Shown here in pieces: positions 8,762-18,766 of a stretch of 64,000 bases of DNA (position 1 is the first letter of the stretch; every line of letters begins with the position of its first letter). Made by a program: the position numbers and the translations under genes. Location: the NCBI GenBank assembly GCA_026196105.1, contig JAPHRK010000011.1, positions 1 through 64,000 of the forward strand. The letters run 5' to 3'. The notes below the pieces were generated by a model. The model had not been told where the DNA came from. It ran no database searches and saw only the letters and a list, made by a program, of their open reading frames with translations. This DNA comes from Rhodospirillales bacterium (GTDB lineage Bacteria; Pseudomonadota; Alphaproteobacteria; Rhodospirillales; JAPHRK01).

Positions 8762-10945
8762 ATGACGACCGGGACAGCAACTTCCATGACCAAACCAGCA
8801 AGAACTACTGCAGTTAAGCCTACCAGTGTTACAATCAACTCTCCAAAACGGTTTATTAACCGTGAGCTATCTTGGCTTTCTTTTAATACTCGAGTACTTG
8901 AAGAGGCTTATAACAAGAGGCACCCCCTGCTGGAGCGCGTACGTTTCCTTTCTATTTCAGCCGCCAATCTGGATGAATTTTTCATGGTCAGGGTTGCAGG
9001 TATTGCAGGCCAAATTCATGCTGGTGTGACGACTGCAAGTCAAGATGGATTGTCTCCAACCCAACAACTCGATTCTATCCACAAATCGGCAATTAAACTT
9101 ATCAATGACCAACAAAAATGCTGGCACACTTTAACTGGGGAGTTAAGAACTGCAGGTGTCTATGTGGTTGACCCTAAAGAGCTTGATAAGAAAGATCTTG
9201 CTTGGCTGGATGACCATTTTGATAGTCGTATTTTTCCTGTTTTAACGCCACTAGCTATTGATCCGGCTCACCCTTTTCCCTTTATCCCTAACCTTGGGTT
9301 TGCCCTTGCTGTTATGCTTGAAGGAATGGAAGAAGGTGGCACACGTGAAGCTCTGATTCCTATCCCACATCTATTAGAGCGCTTTATTCGTTTGCCGGAA
9401 GATGGACAAAGCATCCGCTTTATTCCTCTGGAAACAGTTATTGGTCTTTATTTGGACCGATTATTCCCAGGCATGAAAGCCAAAATTGGGGGTCAGTTTA
9501 AAGTTATTCGCGATAGTGAGATGGAAATCGATGAAGAAGCCGCTGACTTGGTTGTGACTTTTGAATCGGCTTTGAAACAACGTAAACGTGGTTCGGTTAT
9601 TCGCATGACCGTGACCGACGGTATGCCTAAAGGGCTTCGCAAGGCTATTACAGCTGAACTTGGGGTGGAAGCTGATGATATGTTTGTTGTCGATGGGTTG
9701 CTTGGTCTTGTCGATATCAAGCAACTGATTGTTGATGACCGTTCAGACCTTCAGTTCAAACAATATAATGATAGATTTCCTGAACGTGTAAGAGATTTTG
9801 GTGGTGACTGTTTCGCGGCTATTCGTCAAAAAGATATTATTGTTCATCACCCCTATGAGAGCTTCGATGTGGTGGTTCAGTTTATTCGCCAAGCTTCATT
9901 AGACCCTGATGTGGTGGCAATTAAACAAACCCTCTATCGAACAAGTTCAAATTCCCCCATCATCGCAGCCCTGATTGAGGCTGCTGAAGCCGGTAAATCG
10001 GTGACGGCAATGGTTGAGTTGAAAGCCCGCTTTGATGAAGAAGCCAATATTCGTTGGGCCAGAGATTTGGAACGTGCAGGAGTTCAGGTTGTCTATGGGT
10101 TTGTTGATAAAAAAACCCATGCCAAGATTAATATGGTAGTGCGCCGTGAAGGGACTGAACTGCGGTCTTATGTTCACTTTGGAACGGGCAACTATCATCC
10201 GATTACGGCGAAGATTTATACAGACCTTTCTTTCTTTACCTGTGACCCTGCTCTTTGCCGGGATGCGGCGAAGGTATTCAACTATATGACGGGTTATGCC
10301 AAACCTGAGAAGCTGGAAAAAATTTCCATAGCCCCGCTTTTCCTGAAAAGGACTCTTTTAGAGGCGATTGACAAGGAAGTTGAGCATGCCAAAGCAGGAA
10401 AACCGGCGGGTGTTTGGGCCAAAATGAATTCTTTGGTGGAACCTGAAGTCATTGATGCTCTCTACCGTGCTTCACAAGCAGGTGTCCAAATTGATTTGAT
10501 TCTACGGGGTATTTGTTGCCTGCGACCTGGAGTCAAAGGGTTATCTGAGAATATCCGGGTTCGAAGTATTGTCGGGCGGTTCTTAGAGCACTCTCGCATT
10601 GTTTGCTTCGGCAACGGCCATAAACTTCCCTCTGCAAAAGCCAAGGTATATATCTCTTCTGCTGATTGGATGGGGAGGAACCTTAATGGTCGGGTGGAAA
10701 CCCTAATACCAATTGAAAACTCTACAGTGCATAAACAAGTTTTGAACCAGATTATGATTGCCAACCTCAAAGACCAAACACAGACTTGGATTTTGAATGC
10801 GGATGAAAGTTCAACACGGGTTAAAGCGTCAGAAGATGGTTTCTGTGCCCATACCTATTTCATGACTAACCCAAGTCTTTCAGGACGTGGACGCGCTTTG
10901 GAAGAAAGTGGTGCACCTCTTCTGCGCTTGGATACGACTAAATAA
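8762..10945 (+). CDS. ppk1: Polyphosphate kinase 1
   Basis: A 727-residue enzyme that reversibly transfers the gamma-phosphate of ATP to growing inorganic polyphosphate. Domain order is complete: N-terminal [19 protein letters not shown], the head domain, the C1 catalytic domain and C2. The phosphorylated histidine is H453 (KKTHAKINM) and the second essential histidine H472 ([10 protein letters not shown]); their spacing of 19 equals that of E. coli H435/H454. An extra 30 or so N-terminal residues rich in Thr precede the family start; the ATG at 8762 follows AGGTGGGG. It is 13 bases upstream of the exopolyphosphatase gene, the common ppk-ppx arrangement, so both sides of polyphosphate turnover are made together. 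Confidence 0.97.
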   Translation: MTTGTATSMTKPARTTAVKPTSVTINSPKRFINRELSWLSFNTRVLEEAYNKRHPLLERVRFLSISAANLDEFFMVRVAGIAGQIHAGVTTASQDGLSPTQQLDSIHKSAIKLINDQQKCWHTLTGELRTAGVYVVDPKELDKKDLAWLDDHFDSRIFPVLTPLAIDPAHPFPFIPNLGFALAVMLEGMEEGGTREALIPIPHLLERFIRLPEDGQSIRFIPLETVIGLYLDRLFPGMKAKIGGQFKVIRDSEMEIDEEAADLVVTFESALKQRKRGSVIRMTVTDGMPKGLRKAITAELGVEADDMFVVDGLLGLVDIKQLIVDDRSDLQFKQYNDRFPERVRDFGGDCFAAIRQKDIIVHHPYESFDVVVQFIRQASLDPDVVAIKQTLYRTSSNSPIIAALIEAAEAGKSVTAMVELKARFDEEANIRWARDLERAGVQVVYGFVDKKTHAKINMVVRREGTELRSYVHFGTGNYHPITAKIYTDLSFFTCDPALCRDAAKVFNYMTGYAKPEKLEKISIAPLFLKRTLLEAIDKEVEHAKAGKPAGVWAKMNSLVEPEVIDALYRASQAGVQIDLILRGICCLRPGVKGLSENIRVRSIVGRFLEHSRIVCFGNGHKLPSAKAKVYISSADWMGRNLNGRVETLIPIENSTVHKQVLNQIMIANLKDQTQTWILNADESSTRVKASEDGFCAHTYFMTNPSLSGRGRALEESGAPLLRLDTTK

Positions 10946-10958
10946 AGGATAAGACTAC

Positions 10959-12449
10959 ATGAGTGACTCCCCTTTGACTGCTACTCCTGAAGGGGGGATC
11001 GCGGTTATCGATATCGGTTCTAACACCGTTCGTATGGTTATCTATGACGGTTTCGCAAGGGTGCCTTTTCCTTTGTTTAATGAAAAGGCAACTTGCGGCT
11101 TAGGACGTGGAATTGCGGTAACAGGAAAGCTCAATCAAGAGGGGATTGAGTTGGCGCGCAAAGCTCTCACCCGCTTTAAAAAACTTGTTGATATTCTAGA
11201 AGTTGGTCAAGTTTCTATTCTGGCAACGGCTGCTGTTCGTGACGCTGAAGATGGGATGGGTTTTGCTGAAGAGGTGAAAGACCTCTTTGGTATTCCCGTT
11301 AGTGTATTAAGTGGAGCTGAAGAAGCTGAACTTGCGGCCCATGGTGTCGCTTGCGGGGTTCATAATGCTGATGGCATTGTTGCCGATATGGGCGGTGGCA
11401 GCCTTGATATCATTTATATCCATGGGGAAGCTTTTGGGAAGTGGGCAACTCTCCCATTGGGCCATTTGAGGGTCCAGGAAGCTTCTGGTGGAAACCAAAA
11501 TAAAGCCACCGATTTTATTGATGAGCATCTAGACCCTCTCGGGTGGCTAACAGAAAGTGGCAATCGTACCCTTTATATTGTGGGGGGCGCTTGGCGGGCG
11601 ATTGGCAAAGCTTTTATCCAAATGTCTCAATACCCTCTTAATGTTATCGATAATTATTCCATTAAGCGCCGTGATGCAGAACCTCTTTTAGAAGAGATTA
11701 TCAGGATGGAGCCAGACCAGCTTCTCGAATTTACCAGTATTCCAAAACGTCGCTCGATGGCATTGCCTTTGGCAGGGCTTGTGCTAAAGAAAATGATTGA
11801 TTTAGCTAGGCCGGAGAAGTTGGTTTTTACCGCATATTCTATGCGAGAAGGTAAATTCCTGACAACCTTACCGGAGAAGTATCGTCACGATGATCCTTTG
11901 CTGGCATCTTCCAAAAGGTTGGTACAGACAAGAGGGCGTTTTGCTGAGCATGGGCAAGAGCTGTACGACTGGATGTCACCGCTTTTTACGGATGAAACTG
12001 AGGCTGAAAAACGTATCCGGTTAGCCACTTGTTTGTTGAGTGATATTTCCTGGTTTGAGCATCAGGACTATCGGTCTGAACATGCCTTCCGTCGTATTAT
12101 TCGTCTCCCCTTTGCCGGGCTTAGTCATAGAGAACGGATCATGTTGGCCTATTCTGTGAGCTATCGTTACGATGGAGAGCCGAAGTTCTTTGCTGGGAGT
12201 GGCCTCGGTGCGGTTTTGGATAAGAAATCTGTCGATCGGGCCAGAGTAATCGGGGCTGCCCTACGGTTAGCCAATACGCTTTGTGGCGGTATCCCTAAAA
12301 TTCTCACAAAAACAGAGCTCGTTCTTCAGCAAGGAAAACTAGATCTACTCCTCCCCCCTGATGGGGTCATTTATGCGAGTGATCCGGTTCAGCGGCGGGT
12401 TGAAGCCTTGTTTGAAACCCTTCAGCAAGAAGAAGCTAACGGGGGTTGA
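10959..12449 (+). CDS. ppx: Exopolyphosphatase / guanosine pentaphosphate phosphatase family
   Basis: A 496-residue ASKHA-fold hydrolase. The first phosphate-binding loop is AVIDIGSNTVRMVIYDG, and the second is IVADMGGGSLDIIYI; both are diagnostic of Ppx/GppA. The C-terminal third looks like the HD-type helical domain found in longer Ppx proteins (RIRLATCLLSDISWFEHQDYR). It releases phosphate from polyphosphate ends or from pppGpp; the linkage to ppk1 favours polyphosphate. A short GGGGG/CCCCC hairpin overlaps its stop codon before the convergent RNase D gene. Confidence 0.95.
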   Translation: MSDSPLTATPEGGIAVIDIGSNTVRMVIYDGFARVPFPLFNEKATCGLGRGIAVTGKLNQEGIELARKALTRFKKLVDILEVGQVSILATAAVRDAEDGMGFAEEVKDLFGIPVSVLSGAEEAELAAHGVACGVHNADGIVADMGGGSLDIIYIHGEAFGKWATLPLGHLRVQEASGGNQNKATDFIDEHLDPLGWLTESGNRTLYIVGGAWRAIGKAFIQMSQYPLNVIDNYSIKRRDAEPLLEEIIRMEPDQLLEFTSIPKRRSMALPLAGLVLKKMIDLARPEKLVFTAYSMREGKFLTTLPEKYRHDDPLLASSKRLVQTRGRFAEHGQELYDWMSPLFTDETEAEKRIRLATCLLSDISWFEHQDYRSEHAFRRIIRLPFAGLSHRERIMLAYSVSYRYDGEPKFFAGSGLGAVLDKKSVDRARVIGAALRLANTLCGGIPKILTKTELVLQQGKLDLLLPPDGVIYASDPVQRRVEALFETLQQEEANGG

Positions 12450-12466
12450 TTGTCCCCCCATTCAAT

Positions 12467-13633
12467 TTAGGACGATCCTTCTAGCTCAATGATTTTGACC
12501 TTCTTGCCTTGAAGTTTAAGGCCGACTTTGCCGTTGCGAAGTTTATTAGCTTCAATGCCAAAGAGAGCGTTGCGCCAGCCGTGTAAAGCCGGGACATCAG
12601 CTTCTTCACCATAGGCCGCAATTTCTTCGATATCTTGGGATGAGGCAACCAATTTAGGGGCGACATCATTTTCTTGGCATTTAATTCTCAGCAAAACTTT
12701 GAGTAATTCAATAACAGGTGCAATGTTGCGTGGCAGGTCGCGTCTGGCAGGCATTTGTGGATATTCTTCTGCGGGCATGGCTAAGGCCTTTTCAACAGCC
12801 TTGAGCAGGGCTTCTCCGCCTTTTCCTTCTGCTAGACCTTTACCAAGACCACGAGTTCTTGCCAAATCTTTGACACTCGATGGGGCATGATGAGCAATTT
12901 CTAAAAGGGCTTCTTCACGTAGCATACGGTTGCGAGGGATGTTTTTACGTTGAGCTTCACTTTCACGCCAAGCGGCAACTTCACGTAAGATTGCGGCGAC
13001 TTTAGGCTTAAGGCTTTTGCCTTTTTTAATGCGCTTCCATGCGTTTCTTGGCTCTTGCTCGTATATGGCAGGATCCGTGAGGATTGCCATCTCTTCTTCA
13101 ACCCAACTAGAACGCTTACTTTTTTCTAATTCTGCTGAGAGCTTTTTATATATGTCCCGCAAATGGGTGACATCAGAAATTGCATAAGTGATTTGTTTGT
13201 TGGTCAATGGGCGATGCGACCAGTCCGTAAAGCGTGATGATTTATCTAACTGCTGGCCAGTTATTTTATTGACCAATGTTTCATAGCCAACCGATTCACC
13301 AAAACCACAGACCATCGCGGCGACTTGGGTATCAAACATGGGAGCAGGTAGCTCCCCCATGGATTTGTGAAAGATTTCCAGGTCTTGACGAGCAGCGTGG
13401 AAAACTTTGACAATATTAGTGTTTTTAAAGAGCTTATAGAGCGGCGATAGGTTAATTCCGTCAGCCAGTGGGTCGATGGCAGCTTCTGAATTTTCACCGG
13501 CTACTTGGATGAGACAAAGATGGGGCCAGTAGGTCTTCTCCCGCATAAACTCGGTGTCGACGGTGATATATTCTGCGGAATCAAGCGCCTCGCAAAAGGC
13601 CGTTAGTTCCTTAGTTTTTGTAATAACTTTCAT
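12467..13633 (-). CDS. rnd: Ribonuclease D
   Basis: A 388-residue 3'-5' exoribonuclease that trims tRNA and other stable RNA 3' ends. The DEDD catalytic signature is present: D26 and E28 in ITVDTEFMREKTYW, an Asp in FHAARQDLEIF, and the YxxxD end in TYAISDVTHLRDIY. An HRDC domain follows, with residues such as RESEAQRKNIPRNRMLREEALLEIA split across it. The start at 13633 (MKVITKTKE) is chosen because it follows AGGTGG and begins at the domain; an upstream in-frame start would add 18 unrelated residues. It is convergent with ppx. Confidence 0.95.
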   Translation of the reverse strand: MKVITKTKELTAFCEALDSAEYITVDTEFMREKTYWPHLCLIQVAGENSEAAIDPLADGINLSPLYKLFKNTNIVKVFHAARQDLEIFHKSMGELPAPMFDTQVAAMVCGFGESVGYETLVNKITGQQLDKSSRFTDWSHRPLTNKQITYAISDVTHLRDIYKKLSAELEKSKRSSWVEEEMAILTDPAIYEQEPRNAWKRIKKGKSLKPKVAAILREVAAWRESEAQRKNIPRNRMLREEALLEIAHHAPSSVKDLARTRGLGKGLAEGKGGEALLKAVEKALAMPAEEYPQMPARRDLPRNIAPVIELLKVLLRIKCQENDVAPKLVASSQDIEEIAAYGEEADVPALHGWRNALFGIEANKLRNGKVGLKLQGKKVKIIELEGSS

Positions 13634-13815
13634 GGGGCCACCTAATACACGGTTTTTTTGCATGAAGAAAGGGGAGAGCCAGAGCAAGTGTATGAAAATT
13701 TTTTCATGACCAAAGAAATTACAAAATTATCATATACTCTCTATTGCTCATGCGAATTACCGTAATTGCACAATATTGAAATACGATGGTATATTGCTCT
13801 TAAAAGGGGAGTTCT

Positions 13816-14748
13816 ATGAAGTGGTTTGGAATTGTTTTTATAGTTTTGGGTTTTGGTATAGCGCTCTATTTATGGAGCGATAAAGACAAGCTGTCGGACC
13901 AAGAGCTACAGACTCTGAAAACACAAATACACCAAGCGCTCAATGAGGAAAATGGTGAGCTTTATGACAAGTTGGCAAGCAAACTCTATAGACATGCTAC
14001 TGGCGATGAAATGCCCAATCGCCCAGGGGATTTTTTTGACCCAGAAGAGGTTATCAGTAAAAATGAATGTAAATTTGAAAGATTGATGGTTGATGTGTGG
14101 CCTGTACCCTTGGATAGGATATTCCAAGACACCTATCGATATGTAGCTCTTAAAGCATACCACCTCAGGGAGTACGCTAAGGATGCTCCAGGGATAGAAG
14201 ATCATATATTTATCAAACTTGAGAAATTTATATTGGGCTGTACCAAAGACTTAAATGGACCTCACAGCAAGCTCATGCAAGAAGCGATAGATTGGATCGG
14301 TAGCTGGGAAACGGCATCCGCAGATTGGATTTTTGATCAAGTGCTGTTTTATCGAAAGCAAGAGAAAAACAAGGAGACAATTTTTTTAGAGAAAGAATTA
14401 TCGGCAGTAGCTCTCGAAAAGGAGCACCCCCAAGCGATTTATGAAGACATTCAAAGAAGATTTGAATTAAATAATCGTCCTAGAGTATCCACTGGCATGT
14501 ACAATTTGGTGAAACTAGCGACATCCGGATATCTTCCCGCACAATTGGATATTGCCCAACGCTACCTTTATGGTGAAATTTTTGAACTTGATTATGCTAA
14601 AGCTGCCTTCTGGTATAAAAAGGCGATTGCAAATGGAGCGGAGGGCGAAGCCCGAAAGGCACTTACTCCGCTCCTTGCAAGCCTTAAAGCTACCGACTAC
14701 TTCCGGCTAAAGTATTGGGAGAACAGGAACGAATTCCCGCGTAAATAG
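13816..14748 (+). CDS. Membrane-anchored protein with a C-terminal Sel1-like repeat
   Basis: A 310-residue protein. One N-terminal hydrophobic segment (about residues 4-22) acts as a signal anchor, followed by a charged helical region I do not recognise. Near residues 225-285 a Sel1-like TPR motif appears: LATSGYLPAQLDIAQRYLYG then DYAKAAFWYKKAIANGA. Sel1 repeats mediate protein contacts, often in the envelope. It begins after AAAAGGGGAG and ends one base before the convergent gene at 14750. Specific function unknown. Confidence 0.65.
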   Translation: MKWFGIVFIVLGFGIALYLWSDKDKLSDQELQTLKTQIHQALNEENGELYDKLASKLYRHATGDEMPNRPGDFFDPEEVISKNECKFERLMVDVWPVPLDRIFQDTYRYVALKAYHLREYAKDAPGIEDHIFIKLEKFILGCTKDLNGPHSKLMQEAIDWIGSWETASADWIFDQVLFYRKQEKNKETIFLEKELSAVALEKEHPQAIYEDIQRRFELNNRPRVSTGMYNLVKLATSGYLPAQLDIAQRYLYGEIFELDYAKAAFWYKKAIANGAEGEARKALTPLLASLKATDYFRLKYWENRNEFPRK

Positions 14749-14749
14749 G

Positions 14750-16132
14750 CTACTTGTCTTCCTCGCCCTCACTATCTTCACCACCGCCATTTTTACAGTC
14801 ACGATATGCTACATCAGCTTCAAGGGCCTTTTCCCTGAGCACTTCCTGCTCTTTAAGCTTTGCATCATATTCAATTTCTTTCTCTTTTATTTCTGCTTTT
14901 TTTGCTTTTATTTCCGCCTCGACTTCTCTAATCTTTTGTTTTTTTTGCACCATCCCATCAATGTTTTTTTGCCCTCTTTCTTCCGTGAATTCATAAAATT
15001 CACGGAAAATGCGCATTTTTTTAAGCAACGGGTTCTTTGGAATTCCCCGAATTCTATCTCTCTGCCTATTTTCTTCTTTATCTTCAGTCTCACCGTTGGA
15101 AGAGAAATCGCTGCTTGGTCGTGCCTTGATTTCTTCAAGTTTATTTTCCAACGACTCTTGTTCTTCTTTCAGTTTCTCAATTTCCCCACCAATTTTGATT
15201 GACTCGTTATGTGCCTTATCATGTGCTTGCCAAGCATCATGCAGTTTCCAATATAGCTCTTCACAAGGCTTAGGCTTGTCGCGGTCATCTTCAACTGGAC
15301 CTGGATCAGGATATTCATCTTCCCCTCCGGGGTCATCTGGGCCGGGTTTGTTTGGGTCTGGTTGTTCGGGTTCTTTTGGTTGATCTGGTTCATCAGGGGT
15401 ATCAGGTCCGTCCGGTACATCGGGTGTTGAATCCCCTTCATCATCACTCATGGCGCGGGCATATAGGGCCCGATGGAGGTTGTCTGGAATGCGCTTTGCC
15501 AGGGCTTTATGGAATTTTACTGCCGTTTCCGGAGCATCATCCTCCAGTTGCCGCATAAGATGGGAAACTTCAGCCTTACCTGCTACTCCATAGTTGAGTG
15601 CAGCATCAGCAACAAAGCGGCTTATATTGTCATGATTGCGGGATTCCGTCATACCACGCGCAAGTCGATTAGTTGCTCCAAAGGTAGGCGCATCGACACG
15701 ACGGCTGGGAACAATATTGGCAGATTTTTTATCCGCAAGGGCTGTAATTGTGGGACCACTGGGATTAAGCACCCCGTCCTTTTTCAGCCCCGCTTGTTCC
15801 TGATAATTCATAATAGCGGATTTTAAGCCACTGTCATATTTGCCTGTGGGCTTGCTAGCCCTGATTGGATCAAGATAACCATTTTCCCCAAGAGAGCGCT
15901 CAATCTTCTCTACATCATATTCACTGTTTGTTCTTTTATCTCCAACAGGGAAATTAAGGTTATAATCTCCTGAAAAATTATGGTTCTTTTTTTTTATTGG
16001 CTCTAAACCGGAAAGAAAACTGTCATAAAGAGTCATCACATTGGTCCCATATTCAGTTAAATTAGTAATACGCAGCGCCATTTGGAAAAATTTGGTCGCC
16101 GAATTTGCTTTCTTATATCTGCAAATGAGCAC
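14750..16132 (-). CDS. Unassigned protein: possible peptidoglycan-binding-like domain, Asp/Pro-rich linker, coiled coil
   Basis: Up to 460 residues. I do not recognise the whole protein. A segment around residues 72-130 (KIERSLGENGYLDP, then SGLKSAIMNYQEQAGL and DGVLNPSG) resembles the peptidoglycan-binding type 1 fold. From about 230 to 290 runs a D/P/E/Q-rich linker with DxPDxP-like steps, then a long charged coiled coil (about 300-450) with a short insertion. No signal peptide is obvious. The start is uncertain: GTG at 16132, ATG at 16081 and ATG at 16036 are all in frame and none has a strong ribosome site. The architecture would suit a tail- or envelope-associated structural protein, but no phage genes surround it. 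Confidence 0.6.
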   Translation of the reverse strand: MLICRYKKANSATKFFQMALRITNLTEYGTNVMTLYDSFLSGLEPIKKKNHNFSGDYNLNFPVGDKRTNSEYDVEKIERSLGENGYLDPIRASKPTGKYDSGLKSAIMNYQEQAGLKKDGVLNPSGPTITALADKKSANIVPSRRVDAPTFGATNRLARGMTESRNHDNISRFVADAALNYGVAGKAEVSHLMRQLEDDAPETAVKFHKALAKRIPDNLHRALYARAMSDDEGDSTPDVPDGPDTPDEPDQPKEPEQPDPNKPGPDDPGGEDEYPDPGPVEDDRDKPKPCEELYWKLHDAWQAHDKAHNESIKIGGEIEKLKEEQESLENKLEEIKARPSSDFSSNGETEDKEENRQRDRIRGIPKNPLLKKMRIFREFYEFTEERGQKNIDGMVQKKQKIREVEAEIKAKKAEIKEKEIEYDAKLKEQEVLREKALEADVAYRDCKNGGGEDSEGEEDK

Positions 16133-16249
16133 AAAAAGGGAACGTAATCAATAAAAATACAGAAAATTTTCCTATTATAGGAGTTTTATGTGACTGTTAA
16201 GTCACAGATGTTTAGCCAAATTCAGCCCGTAGCTACTTCAGCCCCAAAA

Positions 16250-16274
16250 AGTAATTAGGGTTTCCCTGATTACT
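16250..16274. promoter_or_regulatory. Inverted repeat in the leader of the MFS gene
   Basis: AGTAATTAGGG and CCCTGATTACT form an 11-bp arm pair with one mismatch around a 3-base centre, about 58 bases before the MFS start. It may be an operator or a leader hairpin. No regulator gene is adjacent. Confidence 0.35.
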
Positions 16275-16331
16275 CTAAAAAGAGGAATGCTTAGGCGTTT
16301 TCATTTTTATGAAATGCTATATCAAGGAGCT

Positions 16332-17525
16332 ATGAAACAGGTGTCTTCTTCAGTTCCTTTGATTATTCCGATTGTGTTGGTTGCTGCGAGTGCGGCGAGT
16401 GTTTTCTCAACCGATCTCTACACCCCAAGCCTTCCTCACCTCCCGGAGTATTTTGGCACAACGGCTTCAATGGTTCAGTTGAGTATGAGCTTAAACCTAG
16501 CAGCTTTTGCTTTTGCTCAACTTATTCATGGGCCTTTAGCTGATGGGTTTGGGCGGCGAGGTGTTATTTTGTGGGGGATGATTCTCTTTATCTTAGCCAG
16601 TGTGGGCTGTGCTTTGAGTGAATCTATTTCCAGCCTTATTTTCTTTCGGATTATGCAAGGGCTGACAATTTCAGCTGAAGCTGTTGTCGTGATGGTTGTG
16701 ATCCGGGACCTTTGGGACGAAGTGGCTGGGGCTAAGGTGATGGCTGCTTATGGTATGTCGATTTCAATGGCCCCGGCGATTGGGCCAATTATTGGTGGAT
16801 ATATTCATGTGACATGGGGATGGCAGGCAAACTTTTGGCTTTTGGTTGGCTTAGCGTGCCTTTGTACGGTGGGCTTGTGGCGGTATTTGCCAGAAACGGG
16901 CGTACCAGACCGAGCAGCCCTTAAGCCACGGCGAGTACTTGCTGATTTTGCGGCCTTGATGGCTAACCGAACTTATATGGGGTACACCGTTTTAGCTGGA
17001 ATGGTCATGTGTGGTCTGTTTGCTTACATAACGGAAGGCCCCTTTCTTTTAATTAAGCGTCACGGGGTACCAACAGAACAGTTTGGGTATTATCAGGCCG
17101 CTATTGTTGCCGCTTATTTCTGTGGCAGTTTATTTGCTAATCGCGTTATGACCCGCTTTGGAATTGAGAAAGTTCTTAGATTGGGTATTACTTGCGAACT
17201 TGTGGGAGGCGCTGGCTTCCTTGTATTAGTTTGGACAGGATTTGAAACACCTTATACCCTGAGCGGTGCTATGAGTTTCTTTGCCTTTGGCTTGGGTTTG
17301 GTTTTTTCTACCGCCCCTATGCGCGCTTTGACGGTTGCTAAGGCAGGCCGAGGGTCGGCGGCAGCTCTTCTTGGCGCAACTGAAATGGGTTTGGGAGCGC
17401 TTGGCGCTTTAGCTGTTGGGGTACTCCATGATGGGACAGCGGCTCCCGTAGCTTATGTCCTTTCTGGTAGTGCTATTTTGGGCCTATTGATTTACGTCAT
17501 GGGGATCAGAAAACCCTCCCTGTAA
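16332..17525 (+). CDS. MFS drug-resistance transporter, Bcr/CflA type
   Basis: A 397-residue, 12-helix inner-membrane exporter. Early motif STDLYTPSLPHLPEYFGT is typical of Bcr/CflA proteins, followed by the loop 2-3 motif GPLADGFGRRGVILWG and the TM4-5 stretch RIMQGLTISAEAVVVMVVIRD. GMSISMAPAIGPIIGGY is the drug/H+ antiporter motif C region. Start at ATG 16332 because it follows a perfect AAGGAG; an in-frame ATG at 16287 would add 15 residues. Exports unknown compounds by proton antiport. The next gene starts about 40 bases downstream. Confidence 0.9.
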   Translation: MKQVSSSVPLIIPIVLVAASAASVFSTDLYTPSLPHLPEYFGTTASMVQLSMSLNLAAFAFAQLIHGPLADGFGRRGVILWGMILFILASVGCALSESISSLIFFRIMQGLTISAEAVVVMVVIRDLWDEVAGAKVMAAYGMSISMAPAIGPIIGGYIHVTWGWQANFWLLVGLACLCTVGLWRYLPETGVPDRAALKPRRVLADFAALMANRTYMGYTVLAGMVMCGLFAYITEGPFLLIKRHGVPTEQFGYYQAAIVAAYFCGSLFANRVMTRFGIEKVLRLGITCELVGGAGFLVLVWTGFETPYTLSGAMSFFAFGLGLVFSTAPMRALTVAKAGRGSAAALLGATEMGLGALGALAVGVLHDGTAAPVAYVLSGSAILGLLIYVMGIRKPSL

Positions 17526-17564
17526 AAGGGGATGACCGATTTGACTTAAAAAGAGATGCCCTAG

Positions 17565-18176
17565 ATGAAATACCCTGACTTTTTCGATCAAGCCCCTACC
17601 GTTACTTTGCGCGATCCTTTAAGCGCCTTTTTAGGCAGCTTTGATGAAGGGCTGGTGGAATATAAATATGTAGATGCGGTTAAGCTTGCTGGGCACTCTT
17701 GCCCAACTGTTGCGGGTGCTTATTTGATGACGGTGAAGGCCATCAAAGCTCTTTATGGAGACGAAGTGCCAGAACGAGGCGCAATCCGAGCTTCATTTCC
17801 AGATAGTTTAGATGAGGGCGTTACTGGGGTAATGGCTTCAGTGATTACTTTGCTGACAGGAGCAACTGCAGAGAGCGGCTTTAAAGGGATTGGTCCTAAT
17901 TTTGACCGCCGGGACTTGCTGTCTTTCGATATGGAAATGGATTGTGATATTGCTTTTGAACGGGTTGATACAGGCGCTCGAGTCGAAGTTACCTTTGCGG
18001 CTTATACTGTTCCAATGGAAGAACAAACTCGCGGGCTGCTCGGCCAGCTGATTTCAGGGCAAGGAGATAGCGAAACTGCTCAGAAATTTCAAAGTCAGTG
18101 GCAGGAACGTGTACGTAAAATCTTAGTCGATCATGTTAACGATGAAACTTTAATACAGGTAAGAAAGACAAATTAA
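17565..18176 (+). CDS. FmdE-like domain protein
   Basis: A 203-residue soluble protein. The segment KLAGHSCPTVAGAYLMTVKA followed by IKALYGDEVPERG matches the opening of the FmdE family (first seen beside formylmethanofuran dehydrogenase genes), whose G-H-x-C-P motif contributes metal or ligand contacts. The C-terminal zinc-ribbon of archaeal members is absent. Bacterial homologues without methanofuran metabolism are of unknown role. It probably shares a transcript with the MFS gene. Its stop overlaps that of the convergent small gene by four bases. Confidence 0.7.
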   Translation: MKYPDFFDQAPTVTLRDPLSAFLGSFDEGLVEYKYVDAVKLAGHSCPTVAGAYLMTVKAIKALYGDEVPERGAIRASFPDSLDEGVTGVMASVITLLTGATAESGFKGIGPNFDRRDLLSFDMEMDCDIAFERVDTGARVEVTFAAYTVPMEEQTRGLLGQLISGQGDSETAQKFQSQWQERVRKILVDHVNDETLIQVRKTN

Positions 18177-18364
18177 GCAGCATGCGCCTGGACAATTTCT
18201 TCAACTTGAGTTCTGGCGGCGTTGTCTTCAACTCCATCCATAGCAGCAAGCATCATAGCCGCTGCGACAATTGCTTCCCGATGGGCATCGTCGATTGAAA
18301 TGCCTTTCTCGGTCGCTTCATCAAAAGCTTCATCGTAAATGTTCATTGTCGTTGTTACGTCCAT
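18173..18364 (-). CDS. Small acidic hypothetical protein (63 residues)
   Basis: A 63-residue, Ala- and acid-rich helical protein (middle part DDAHREAIVAAAMMLAAMDG). No family recognised; composition and codon use look like real coding sequence, and the start follows a GAGGGTTGCC stretch. It ends in a four-base stop-to-stop overlap with the FmdE-like gene. Confidence 0.55.
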   Translation of the reverse strand: MDVTTTMNIYDEAFDEATEKGISIDDAHREAIVAAAMMLAAMDGVEDNAARTQVEEIVQAHAA

Positions 18365-18483
18365 GGCAACCCTCAGTATTATATTTTAACGACTAGAGAG
18401 TATTAGAATCTGGAATGGTTAACAAAACACTACATATTGTGTTTTTGAGCTTTAATTTTTTCTAAATTTGGAAGGTAGGGGCG

Positions 18484-18519
18484 AAAAAAGCCTTCCAGCG
18501 TTTAAGCTATGAAGGCTTT
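18484..18519 (-). terminator. Intrinsic terminator of the cold-shock gene
   Basis: On the minus strand AAAGCCTTC pairs with GAAGGCTTT and is followed by a U-run, about 38 bases past the cold-shock stop codon. Confidence 0.8.
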
Positions 18520-18556
18520 CAATATTAATTAACGGCTTAACAATACCGTTGGAAAG

Positions 18557-18766
18557 TTAGTCTGATACAGAGAGATTGTCTGCGCTTTGCTTGCCGCCGC
18601 GGCCTTCAATCAACTCGTAGGAAACTTTCTGTCCTTCTTTCAGACCTTTTAGGCCTGCTGCTTGGACGGCGGTAATATGAACAAAGGCGTCCGCCCCACC
18701 TTCATCAGGCTCAATAAATCCGTAACCCTTCGTTGTATTGAACCATTTAACCGTACCCGTAGCCAT
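18557..18766 (-). CDS. Cold-shock domain protein (CspA family)
   Basis: A 69-residue single-domain RNA/ssDNA-binding protein. It begins MATGTVKWFNTTKGYGFIEP, giving the RNP1 motif KGYGFI, with RNP2 as DAFVHITAV. It melts RNA secondary structure at low temperature or in growth transitions. The start at 18766 has a GAGGTG site; a longer in-frame reading to 18904 lies in the leader and is not protein-like. The leader between the start and about 18900 is long and G/C-rich, as in cspA genes whose 5' UTR controls translation by temperature. Confidence 0.93.
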   Translation of the reverse strand: MATGTVKWFNTTKGYGFIEPDEGGADAFVHITAVQAAGLKGLKEGQKVSYELIEGRGGKQSADNLSVSD

